Below, one piece after another: positions 35,178-45,237 of a stretch of DNA of 64,000 nucleotides. The notes under the pieces were generated by a model. It saw only the letters and a program-made list of their open reading frames with translations, did no database searches and was not told the DNA's origin. Origin of the DNA: Dichomitus squalens LYAD-421 SS1 (taxonomy: Eukaryota > Basidiomycota > Agaricomycetes > Polyporales > Polyporaceae); NCBI RefSeq assembly GCF_000275845.1, contig NW_006766899.1:497263-561262 (forward strand), read 5' to 3'. Each line of letters begins with the position of its first letter. Within the stretch, counting starts at the first letter, position 1. The position numbers were made by a program, and so were the translations under genes.

Positions 35178-35952
35178 TCAGATCTTCACTGCCAAAACCT
35201 CCGTCGTTATCACCTCGGGTGCCTCGACCAGGAGCTTGTCGACGTTTGCAAACAACGCCTCGGCAACCTTCCCCTTCAGGTGCGCGTCCAGTCCTCCCTG
35301 TGTCGCGAAGAAGTCGACGATACCGAACACGTTCGTCCCCGGAAACTCGATGGCGTACCAAACAGGTGTATCTGGCTCCGCTTCCACGAGGGGGAGTGCG
35401 CCCTATTGCAGCGTCGTCAGGCTGTCCCTCTGGTGGACGCGTTCGACTCAGACTCACCTGCAGGAACTCTCGGACTGCATCGATCTGCTCTGGCTTCGCC
35501 TTGACTAGCACCCTGAGCCCAACCGTCAGCCCCTTCTTAAAATCGCTCTCCACTCCAGCAAGCGGTTTGATCTTGCTCGCGAGCAGGTTGAAGTTGGTGG
35601 AAGGGAGGTCAGGAAGTGCCGCGAGAAGGGTGTCAGCATTGGCGAATAGTGCTTTCGCGACCTCGCCGCTGATGTGCGCCTGCCGTCCGCTCTCCGCCGC
35701 GTAGGTGTCAAAGATGGCGTAGTTCGGCTCGGGAGTGTTGTACTTGAGTGCGAACCACTGCAGGGTCTCCGGTTCCTGGTCGCCGGCGAGCAGGCCGTAG
35801 CCGGTGATGAGGAACTGGCTCAATGCATCCCCTTGGTCAGGCTTCGCCTTCAGGGGTACGAGCTGGCCAATCTTCGCTGTTCAGAGCCCGGCAGCTCAGC
35901 GTTCTTTACACAATACGCGCCTCCTTCGTGCATACTTACGTTGAACGGACAT
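35178..35952 (-). CDS. Tandem ABM-like (dimeric alpha-beta barrel) domain protein
   Basis: This small soluble protein, probably of the antibiotic-biosynthesis-monooxygenase-like superfamily, has unknown substrate. Three exons give 218 residues: 35940..35952 (13 nt), 35458..35876 and 35178..35402. Two copies of the ~100-residue domain lie in one chain. Copy 1 has KIGQLVPLKAKPDQGDALSQFL, then ETLQWFALKYNTPEPNYAIF and SGEVAKALFANADTLLA. Copy 2 has GLRVLVKAKPEQIDAVREFLQ, then DTPVWYAIEFPGTNVFGIVD and KGKVAEALFANVDKLLV. An internal duplication in place of a homodimer is the likely origin. The first exon is short but closes the frame with canonical sites and gives MSVQ. In bacteria similar domains act on aromatic polyketides or heme; no such context is seen here. 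Confidence 0.8.
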
Positions 35953-36992
35953 GTTAGGCTTGGGAGGCGTAGGGTAGGTGTAATGCTTGGTCCCCCGGCC
36001 CCGTATATGTACCCAGCGTCGTTTCCCATCCCATTCCGGGGACATGGAATCTCCTACACCCTCTACCCGAGCAAGCTCTCGCGCTCACCAACGCCACAGC
36101 GGCACAGCGTGAGTGTGCTCATCTGTCATCCACACTTGCGTACTATCCTGACCACCAAGGAATCTGATATATTATAAGATCAGTGGCTATCGTCCGCCCT
36201 ACAGCGCGATGCAACCTCAAGTCGGTTCACCGCAGCCGGCTTTCGTGTCAAGATGCGTCAGCTCCTCCCCCCGTGTCAAGATGCGTCAGCTCGTCCCCCC
36301 GACTGTTCGTCCTGTTCCCCTGCTCTCATCCTTAGTCAGTCCAGGACGCATGCCTCTCCGACCGGATGCTTCTTAGAATGTGCGCAAGTTTCCTCGTGCG
36401 CAGCCCCAAGCCTTTCTAGGCGCTGTCTAGTCCGGAAACGGGGCTCGAATTCTCACTATCGCCGTCCAAGACCACAGGACAAGAGAGACGTTGACACCCT
36501 GAGAAATCTCCGGTAGGCGGCCATCCCACACTTCGGCGCCTTCGTGGGGATTTAGCCACGAAGCCATAGCGTTACGGCACGCGTAATGGTTCCGAGCTGT
36601 CGTCGAGCCGCTTCGACGATCCACAGGGCGTTTATGGATTCGAGTCAATCTCAACGACGATGTATGGAACACATGGCCTTATATCTCTACTAGGTTTTAC
36701 CCGGGGCCTTCTGCACGCAACGCTCCCTATGTACCACCTTGGCGACACACTGGAGTTTGTGAATGCATACGTGGAATATAATGAAGACGCTCCAGCCTGT
36801 GACGCGGCCGGCCAGATGATTTCAGGCGCGCAGACGAAGTCATGGATCTCATTCGGTTCAGCACCGCTTGCATACCGCAACCACGCTTGTAGAGCATAAA
36901 CCGATTGGCAACACACAGTGATGGCGTCTGTTCCACGGGAAGTCCACCCTTGCAATCGTGAGGCATAGGCGAATATCGGTGCATAGTGTGTT
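35953..36992. other. Intergenic, with a 28-bp tandem duplication
   Basis: This 1.04-kb region has no recognised gene. At 36245..36300 a 28-base unit beginning GTGTCAAGATGCGTCAGCTC is repeated twice in tandem with one mismatch. Open frames at 36632..36955 (-) and 36660..36899 (+) overlap each other and match no family I know. Confidence 0.4.
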
Positions 36993-38084
36993 CTAGATAT
37001 TCAGATCAGCTAATCGGTCCGCTAGATCGCCCACTCTATCGGACGTTGTCACATTAGACAACAGGACATGGGTAGTGTCCTTCTGCCTATCCATCTCGTC
37101 TCCCGCTAGGTCTTCCTCGTCATCGTTATCCAGCACGACCCGACCACCCCGCTGCTCAAGTGTAGCAGATATCCTTTGCACGGCATCGCTATCCAGATCG
37201 TCGTTGGCAGCCAAACTGAGGGGTATGAAGTGCAGGAAGGTGGGCGAGCACAGCATCGGACAGAGCGCCATAGGGCTCCTCCTCGATATCATTGTTCTCG
37301 AGGAGCAGTGTCCGTAAACGCGGGACCTTTCCTGCGGCCAGCACCCCAGTCAGCGCCGCCACTGCAGGCTGTGGCAAGACGCAGTCGGAGAGATCCAGAA
37401 ATTCGAGCTCTGGTGTACTCTCGAGCACGTCGATAAGGTACTCCCAGCCGCGTCTTGCAGGAGGCGCCTCGTTCTTCTTTGGCAGATTCGTGGAGCAGGT
37501 GTCGCGGAGGCTGAGGTATCGCAGGTGCAAAGCCCTCATTAAGTCCGCCAGGCGCAGCCGGGAGGAGGGCACCCCCTCCTCCCGGCTGCGCCTGGCGGAC
37601 TTAATGAGGGCTTTGGCAACAGTTGCGCCGGCTTCTGGGCCGAAGCCATTGTCATATATCTTGATGATCTGGAGAGATCGGTGGTGCGTGAGGAGGGGGA
37701 CAAGCGGCTGAACCACACGGGCACCGAAGGCGTTCCCGCTCAAGTTCAACTCGACGAGCTGTGGGCAGCTGCGAAGGCCAGTACAGATGGACGTGAGGGC
37801 TTGTGGGATCTCTTCGATCGTCCTGGTGCCGAAGATGTCTGACAGACCGGCGACCTGCGGCACGTTGTGAGAAGAGAACGACAGGTAAGATGATTGTGCA
37901 TTATACCTTGAGCGACTTCATCTTGGACAGGTTTGTCCCCAAAGCTTCTGCCGCGCCGACACCGAAAGTGTTGTACGCGAGGTATATTTCCTCGATAGCT
38001 TCCAAGTCAACGCCGTCAAAGTGAGGGCTGACATCGGATTGCGTTTCGAGCCTAACGATTGCGAAGATCGAAGATTGTGGTCAT
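36993..38084 (-). pseudogene. RanGAP (Rna1-like) gene, disrupted: two frameshifts and a hairpin-associated internal deletion
   Basis: RanGAP is the LRR protein that activates Ran GTPase on the cytosolic side of the nuclear envelope. Readable parts are exon 1 (37907..38084, MTTIFDLRNR.., then DGVDLEAIEEIYLAYNTFG) and a main exon from 37854 downward. The latter has AGLSDIFGTRTIEEIPQAL, LVELNLSGNAFG, NGFGPEAGATVAKALIKS, later LEFLDLSDCVLPQPAVAAL and LRTLLLENNDIEEE, and an acidic tail to 36993. Three defects are visible. One is a frame change near 38053 (after FDLRNR). One is a frame change in a run of four C at about 37220..37223 (plus-strand G run). The third is loss of about 60 residues, including the ICGRNRLENGS-type loop, exactly at a perfect palindrome (37528..37615). 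A pseudogene or damaged assembly are both possible, since RanGAP is essential in yeasts. Confidence 0.75.
37528..37615. repeat. Perfect 42-bp inverted repeat with a 4-base loop
   Basis: Bases 37528..37569 are the exact reverse complement of 37574..37615, with only four bases (37570..37573) between. The arms are 60-65% GC and would form a very stable hairpin or cruciform. On the minus strand one arm is true RanGAP coding sequence (VAKALIKSARRSREEG) and the other arm is its antisense, read as SSRLRLADLMRAL. Confidence 0.95.
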
Positions 38085-38547
38085 AACGCCGCGGGTTCAA
38101 TGCGAGATGGAGTGTCTGACCAGGGTCGTCTAGACTCTAGAGCTGTTATGTGGCCGCTGGCGAACCGGTGACCCACTGGCGCTGGACAACAAATCGATAA
38201 GCTGTTACTCCGACCATCAACCGCATATGTTGTCGAGGGCGAGCGCTGGCGTGGGCTCCGCCCACGATACTACAGGGCGATATTGAATGCTCGCCGCAAC
38301 TGGGGACGTTCCCTGGGTCAAATATATCTGTTCGTAGTACGCAGCGGGTCCTGAAGAATTGCATACACCAAAATCACTCGGACGTACCTCCATGGCACAT
38401 CTTCAATGTACTTGCAATCGAAACCGCGATGGAAGATCGAGAACATGAGTATATACCCGTACACGTACAACAAAGCCAACGTCCACCCGTTCCCCAGCAC
38501 CACGTCCGAAGTCCGTCAAAGCCATAGGCATCAGTATCGCAGGGCGC
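38085..38547. other. Intergenic between MAD1 and the RanGAP gene
   Basis: These 463 bases should hold the RanGAP promoter and the MAD1 3' flank, both on the minus strand. A minus-strand frame at 38318..38503 is hydrophobic (LALLYVYGYILMFSIF) but has no recognised family or splice partner. Confidence 0.4.
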
Positions 38548-41039
38548 TCACCGCTGGAGCTCCTGTTCTCGCTTGCGCTTGTCATAGCATTCCAGCGTGA
38601 TGCTCGCCAAGAACCCAGGAATGCACTGCTCTTCTTCGATCCAGTACCGCATGAGCTGCGGCAGGTCCTCGGGGCCGCCGCCGCCCTGACCGATAAGCTG
38701 CATCTTCATACCTTCGCCCGCGCCCGTCGGCTGGAATACGAACACAGCGTTGAGGTCGTAGTGCGACGTCACGCGCACCTGGCCGTTCGGACAGAACGTC
38801 AACTTCACACCAAGGATGGACGCGGTCGCTTCCCTGAACTCTGCACTTTTCGCGTTGAAGATCTGCAAGATGCTTTGAGTCAGATCCTGCTCAGCGAAGA
38901 GACATACAGGATATAAAGCGCACCTGCTTCAGGCGAAGCAGCCGTTTCTCCTTCTGCCTGAGCTCCTCTTCTAATTCTTCCTTCTCTTTGTTCACTGCCT
39001 CGTAGCTCTCGCGGGGCACGAGTTCCACGTTGGCATCCTGGCCCGAACCGCGCACACCATTCTCCTCGAGATCCTTCAGCCTCTTCAGCAGTGCCTCGTT
39101 CTCGTTCTTGAGGCGGTCCATCGCGGCCTTACTCAGATCCTCCCACTGCTGCGCAGGGTTGTCGTGAAGGGAGAGAACGCGAACGCCGGGGGGAAGGTGT
39201 CGCCCTGCGCCGATCTCGCCCCGGAGCTCGAAGAGCGTCTGCTCGAGCTCCTCAATCTGCTCGAGTTGTTTCTCGCTTTCCGTTTCAGCCTCCCTTAAGG
39301 CTGTGAGACTCAATTATGAGACATGCCAAACGTTGAACGAGGGGTAGCGTCCGAAACGAACCTTTCTCGGCCTCCTCTTTCAGAGCGCGCTCCTGCTCGA
39401 GCAGCGCCAGGAGCCGCTGCTTTGCTTCAACGTCCTCCGCGATGACGGGGTTCGCGCGCGCGTCTTTCAGCTCCCTCTCCAACACGAATATTGTCTCCTT
39501 GTAGTCCTTGATCAACGCTCCCAGCTCTTGGATGGGCATCGAGGTATCGTTCTCCGATTTGACTTCCCCATTCGCGGCGTCCTCCGCGTTAAAACTCGCC
39601 TGTATACCCGTTAATAAGGGAGTGGCGTATCCTATGTTTCATGAGGACTTACCACCATGGCCTGCAAGAAGCTGACTTCGCGCTCGACAAGTGATGCTTT
39701 GTGCTCGCTTCGTAATGCCCGGTCCTTCAACTCACGAACTTCGGCACGGAGCTCCTTGACTGTCTCTTGTGCTCGAGCCTCGCGCTCCTGCAATCCAGAG
39801 AGTTCTTGCTCACGATGCCGGAGGAGAGCAACGTTCGACCCATGCTCTTCCATCAAGCGCACATGCGCTAATCGTAGGTTCGACAGGCTTTGTGTGACCG
39901 AGACGGGTGTCTTCGACGGGGTGGCAGGTTCGGCAGATGATGAAGCCCTGGGGAATAGGAGGACATTCAGTCGCAATGCCAGAGTCGGACAAAACCATGC
40001 AACGCACCATTCTTGCCTCTCCTTCCTCGCAGCATCCAGCTCAGCTTCCAATTTCACGACCTGCTCGCGCAACTCGTCCGCGCCGCGCAGCCTGCGTTCC
40101 AGGTCGCGCTTCTGCTCCTTCAGCACCTCTACGCTCGTCTGCCTTTCGTGCAGGATGTTGAGTTCCGCGCCCATCTTCGCGTTCGCGCTCTCTAGCTGGC
40201 GCACATACGTGGCCTGGCGGTGAAGCTCCTCCCGAACAACTGCCCAGTCCTCGTTCTGGCCAGCACCGAGAGTTACGCTGTCCTGCGCTGCGTTCAAGTC
40301 GTCGAATTGCGCCTGGAGTTCGTCGAACGCGCGTGCGCGCTCTTCCGCAAGCCGCTGGAACGCCTGCATCTGATTCTCAAGCAGACTGACTTGGCGGGTG
40401 AGTGTCGCTATTTGCGCCTTCTGGCCGGCGATGGTCTGGGACGTGCTTCGGGAGAGGTTTGAATGTTCCTCCTCCAAGTCGACATGTTGCTCTCGAAGAG
40501 TCATGAGCTGGCTGCGAAGGGAGCGAAGCTCGCCATCCGCTTTCCTCTGTGGGTGTGAACACCTTCAACATGACGCCCCAACGTGAACTGGGTGGTGCGT
40601 ACCTTGTCCTCGAGGTGTTCCTCGCGTTCGCGCTCCTTCTCCTCGCGCTCTTCCTTCTCGCGTTCCGCGAGCCATCTCCGATCTCCTTCAAGCCTCTCTA
40701 TTAGCAGGTCCTTTTCCCTCAGTTTGGACTCGAGCTCGAGCTTTGTAGTCTGCGCGGCGGCGAGCTGCCTCTCCAGAGATGCGTGGGTCACATGGGACGA
40801 GAAAGCCTGGGTACGCTGCTGTCGTTTCGAAGTGGAGAGTTGAGGGTCTGGCATGGTCGACAACAAACGTGATCAGCGTCGCCGTCCGGATCCTTGTGTT
40901 CGCCGGGTCACCACAAAGAGCACTCACCGCGCTCGAGTTCCGCAGCGAGCGAGTCGCGCTTGACGGCATTGCTCCGCGGTATGGAAGAGATGAATCGACT
41001 GGCGTTGACGGGCGTGGTGAACCTGTCAGCGTTGTTCAT
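38548..41039 (-). CDS. MAD1: Spindle-assembly-checkpoint protein Mad1
   Basis: Mad1 recruits and converts Mad2 at unattached kinetochores to block anaphase, and resides at nuclear pores in interphase. Seven exons close to 706 residues: 40928..41039, 40603..40847, 40008..40546, 39653..39947, 39362..39599, 38924..39300 and 38548..38862. Nearly the whole length is predicted coiled coil rich in Glu, Arg, Leu and Gln. The C-terminal RWD-like head is diagnostic: IFNAKSAEFREATASILGVK, then LTFCPNGQVRVTSHYD, IGQGGGGPEDLP and IPGFLASITLECYDK. I could not place the Mad2-binding motif with confidence; it should fall before the last coil. The gene is divergent from DUF262 paralog B with only 155 bases between start codons. 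Confidence 0.92.
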
Positions 41040-41194
41040 CGTGGCGGTCGGGGTCGGGGACGAGGAGACGCGTGCGGTCGTCGCGTGAGGTCAGAGGAAA
41101 GGCGCGTCGCCGGCGCCAACGACGCCAACGGCTCTAGATCTTGTACCGCATTGCTCTCCAACCAGCAACGCTCCGTGGCGACTTCTTACTGAAC
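41040..41194. promoter_or_regulatory. Compact divergent promoter, MAD1 / DUF262 gene B
   Basis: Only 155 bases separate the start codons of MAD1 (-) and DUF262 paralog B (+), so the two genes are likely to share regulatory sequence. I see no TATA box. Confidence 0.55.
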
Positions 41195-43437
41195 ATGAGC
41201 GACGTTTCTGACCTGACGGACTTCGACGACGAGGAGGATGTCCCGCTTTCCAGCCAAAAGACCATGAAGTCGAAGGCGAAGGGCAAAAGCAACGCCCAGT
41301 CGGCCTACAGGATTCGCGGGGCGCTGCGGGCCCCTCGGGCGACCACCTATACCTGCCAGGCGTTGTATGGTGCGTATATACGCTGTATCACTCTGCCTGT
41401 ACTTATGGCGCCACTGTTGCAGATCAGATCCATGCGCAAGACATAGACTTGCAGCCAGAATATCAGCGCGGTAGCGTATCCCTTGGTTAGGAGATAAGCC
41501 TCATCCTTACACCTCGTGCTCTAGATGTCGTATGGCCAGAGAGCAAGCAAATAGGTGTGTGGGATCGACCGTCATGCAGATATGCCGTGCTCAGCCTCTT
41601 CTAGGTCTCATAGATTCTATCTTCCGTAATTTCTATGTGCCACCAGTCATATTCGGTATGTGTCAGCATGTCTGCCTTGGCTTTCACTTGAACTTCCTGT
41701 CGCAGTCGTGAATACCATGGATGACGGAGGAGAGCGCCGTGTGTGTGTGGACGGGAAACAGCGCTTGACTTCGATCTATAGGTACGCCACACCCGTATTT
41801 CTTCGCGCGTACAGTCTGTTTACGTGTCGTGTATTCGTCGGTTAGGTTCATTGCAGGCGAAGTAAGCTCGTGCTGGTTTCCTCAGCGAAGGCAATGCTGA
41901 CTTCGAGATTCGTGGCAGATACCTTGTGAGTGGTGTATTGACATACACTTATGCGCAGAGCTGATGCGCAGCTCTGAGGCGAATAGTTAAAGATGCGTGA
42001 GTATAGACTGCATGTGTCACTTGGCGTCTTCGATTCATAAGGTCCCGTGGACAGATTTTCGGGAGAGAAGTTCGTCTTCAAGGATACCGGCAAGATCAAA
42101 GCCCAAGTTTTACCGGACCACTACAAGAAAATTTTCCTCAACAAGCAGATCGTGTGTGACACGAACAGAAAGAACTATAGACAATGGCTAATGCACTCGT
42201 TGCCAGGTCTGTATGGAATATACGGATATAACACCAGACAACGAACGAGAAATTTTCCAGGTAATCATGCGCCACCACTACCCGCAGATCATCGCTAACG
42301 TGTCGTACAGAGAGTGCAGCTGGGTATGGCTCTGACGCCGGCAGGTATGCCCGATCGCTCTCATATTTGTGCGCTGTCATGCTGAAACGACTGTACAGAG
42401 AAACTTCAGGCCATCACTGGACCTCAGGCAGACTTCATTCGGTCCCTTCTCGACAAATATGTTTCGGATGAGCTCGCCAATAACCTTCCATGGGACACTA
42501 GTCGCGCCAACGACTTCAGGGGGCTTTCAATGGCTGTATACACCATGTCGAAGTGGCCTAAAGTGACGACCCTCCCTTCCCTGTCGGTGATTGAGGCGTG
42601 GCTTCAAGAGCCCGATGAGCTCGATGACGATTTCCGCGAGGACCTACATAATACTTATCGCATATTCTGCGCCATGGCCAAGGACCCAGTACTGAACAAG
42701 CCTTTCTGGCTCCCTGGAATCAAGAAGGTGGCGCCGATGGAGGTCATCGCTATCACAGTCCTCATCCACGCGAACAAGCTCAAGATGACTATGGCGCAAC
42801 TCTCCGAAGCCATAGGCCTGATGCGGAAGGAGATCAGAAAAACGGAGAAGGATATCCGGCAGAATACGCGGACAATGAAACTCGTCCTGACTTTCTTGAA
42901 GGAGTTGAAGCCTAGCAGGCTGAAACCTGACCCCAATTCGCCAAAAGCTGTCGATTACCCTTCAGTATCTTCGAAACCGAAGTCGAAGCGAAAGCGACCT
43001 GCTGCCTCTGATGCTGAAGATGGTGAGTAGCTCTATGTATGCCTCGCAGTCTAAGTCTGACTGGCTCTATTGCGTTTGTACTCAACACAGAACCTCGACC
43101 CTCGCCCACTGTGCGCCTTCCCAAGACTTCGTCCCAACCTCCTCCCTCCACCACCAACACTCCAACAATACCTCCTCCATCTTTCTCCCCTTATCCGCCG
43201 CCGCCGACCGCGCCCGCTGTTCTTCGCACGAACGGTTCTGGACATCCGCTTCCATCGCGCCCACACGTCCCAATCCCTCCACAGATATCGGCACAACGGC
43301 AACATACGCTAAGCGAAAATTACACTCCGCGCGCAATGGCCGGTCCAAGTACGCAAGCCTATGATGCGAGTCGAGATCCTCGAAATCCTGCGTATCAGCT
43401 TCCACCGGGCGCGGGGCAGACATGGCCTCGAAGATGA
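41195..43437 (+). CDS. DUF262 (GmrSD N-terminal / ParB-like) domain protein, paralog B
   Basis: This is a paralog of the gene at 2352..6149, with unknown function. Thirteen exons close to 522 residues: 41195..41369, 41423..41470, 41525..41554, 41605..41655, 41706..41781, 41846..41861, 41919..41925, 41987..41996, 42055..42151, 42207..42260, 42311..42344, 42399..43022 and 43091..43437. Motifs are PEYQRDVVW (70-78), GLIDSIFRNFYVPPVIF and DGKQRLTSI (117-125). NKQIVCMEYTDITPDNE and REIFQRVQLGMALTPAEKLQ follow. The body of conserved sequence runs to about residue 405. The tail is Pro/Ser/Thr-rich and shorter than in paralog A, without the Arg/Asp/Ser end. No HNH nuclease domain is present. Exons of 16, 7 and 10 nt occur in the same places as in paralog A. 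Confidence 0.88.
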
Positions 43438-43710
43438 TCGGTCCATGATAACGCATCTACCTCTCTCTCGATTGCGTCGCTTCCTTCTCTTCGATTTCCA
43501 TCGTCTTGTCGACCAACCTTGGTTCTGTATTTATACCGTGTTGCTGCAAATCATTACAGACCGTTATGGCAGAGATTATTTTGCGCACTCCAAGGCGTAA
43601 ATACACAATTAAGGTACGAATGGGTATCGGTACGAACAACTGAAACAAATTTTGCATTTGCAAGTCCTCGTGCAATTCGGTTATCGACCTGAGGTTGCGC
43701 TCTCCTGCCA

Positions 43711-45237
43711 TCAACTCCCTTGGAATTGCAGATGCAGTCCCGTGACATCTCGAATCCGCCTCAAGATCGTCGTGAGGGGTGTGACGAGCCCGTACGGCCC
43801 TCTTTCTGGCGCCGCATATAACATAGCCAGTGGTACCGCCATCGCGCCCCCGTCTCGCGCCGACGTTATAAGTGCACCCGCGTCCCCCCTTGCGGCGAAC
43901 TTGAGGCTCTTCGTATCATGCGCAGGGAATACTGTCCACTCCCGCGCGATGTACCCCCCAATGATCACGCTTGCGGGCGCCCCGTTGACGACTCCGTCTC
44001 TGTATGGACCAAGCGGCCGCTCGACATTCGGGTCGCGAACGTGCATAGAGACCGACGCGCCGCGCTCGAGCGTGTCTGGCAGAGCATGCAGCGTGGCGGG
44101 GTTGTCGCCCGCCTTTCGCGCTATGCGCATCAGCGTCCAGGAGAGCAGGTGCGTGTGCTCGTCTGCCGTGGTTTTTGGGCGGTGCGAATGTCCTTGTGAG
44201 GAAGAGAGGTGGAGCTGAGATCGCGAGGCGTGTCGTTGATGCTCTGCGCCTGCGCTTCGTCAGCTGCGAGGACATGGGATTCAGAACGACGGGACTTACT
44301 GCTGCAGGGACGGATGAGCGCCTCCGCGGCGCATGCGTGCCCGACGTCGTATTCTTGGGGACGCGCAAGAGAGTCGACCAGTCGTTGGTACTCTGCTTCT
44401 TGCTGCTGCACTCGTCGCTGGATGGCTATCGCGGCGTCCCCTGGGATGGTCCTGCGCAGCTCCGCGTACATCCTTTCCCTTTCCAATCGAGATGCTCTGA
44501 TCGCCTGCTCGACGATCCTCACAGCGGGGTTCGATAGCGGGCGACCTAGACACTGGATCGCAGCTTGTGAACTTCGGACGCGCTTTTGATGCCTCTCGCG
44601 CGGCTTCAATCGCGAGTGAAGCGCGAAGCCGGCGTGTGGCACGACTGCCTGTCCAGCGGTCAATCCGAACAGCGCCGTATCGTCGTCCGTTGAATGCAAA
44701 TACCCCCCGAACGTTAACGCGCGTTGAGTGCTTTGACTGAAAAGCGGATCTCCAGGCTCGAGACGCTCGGGAACGGTCACCTTATCTGGGCTATACATGT
44801 CGAAGCTCGTCGCCGTCGTGAGGGGCTCCCCAATGTAGAGGTGGACGGGCACGGCGCTCTGCATCATGTGGACCATCTCGAGCACCTCAACGTTGAGCAT
44901 CGTCGCGTGGAGCACGATCCCGACCGTCTTCCCCGCCTGGAGCTCCTCGCGGTGCAGACAGGGCACGATCGTCGCCCGGCAGCCGTTGATCTGCAGGAGC
45001 GAGTGGGCGATCTTTTTCAGCGCCGTCTCCGCCGCGGGGAGCGCGGGATGATTGGGGCCAATCGCCTCGTATCGCACCCGCACAGCGCGGTGGTTCGGGT
45101 TGTGGATGAACCTGAGGAAGCGGGGAAGCTGTACAGGGCATGTCAAACGCGAATGTGAGAAGGAGGACGCACCAATTGTAGCCGAGTTCTATGAGCTCAT
45201 CCTCGACGCTGTTCGAGCGCGCACGGGTAGGGGGCAT
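43711..45237 (-). CDS. Agaricomycete protein with degenerate trypsin-like C-terminal region
   Basis: No function is known to me. Three exons close to 471 residues: 45173..45237, 44300..45111 and 43711..44249. The N-terminal part has WFIHNPNHRAVRVRYEAIG and a beta-alpha stretch ending AGKTVGIVLHATMLNVEV. The middle is an Arg/Glu/Gln-rich helix (VRIVEQAIRASRLERERMY). The C-terminal part resembles the second barrel of a chymotrypsin-like protease: SVIIGGYIAREWTVFPA, then KFAARGDAGALI where active enzymes have GDSG, then PYGLVTPLTTILRRI. Asn/Ala in place of the catalytic Ser context suggests a binding rather than a catalytic domain. Similar proteins are frequent in mushroom genomes as uncharacterised families. 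The first splice acceptor was chosen because it alone keeps frame. Confidence 0.65.

Noticed and set aside
38318..38585. Hydrophobic minus-strand frames downstream of MAD1
   Set aside because: No start context, splice partner or family was found. The Mad1 C-terminus is complete at the TGA at 38548.
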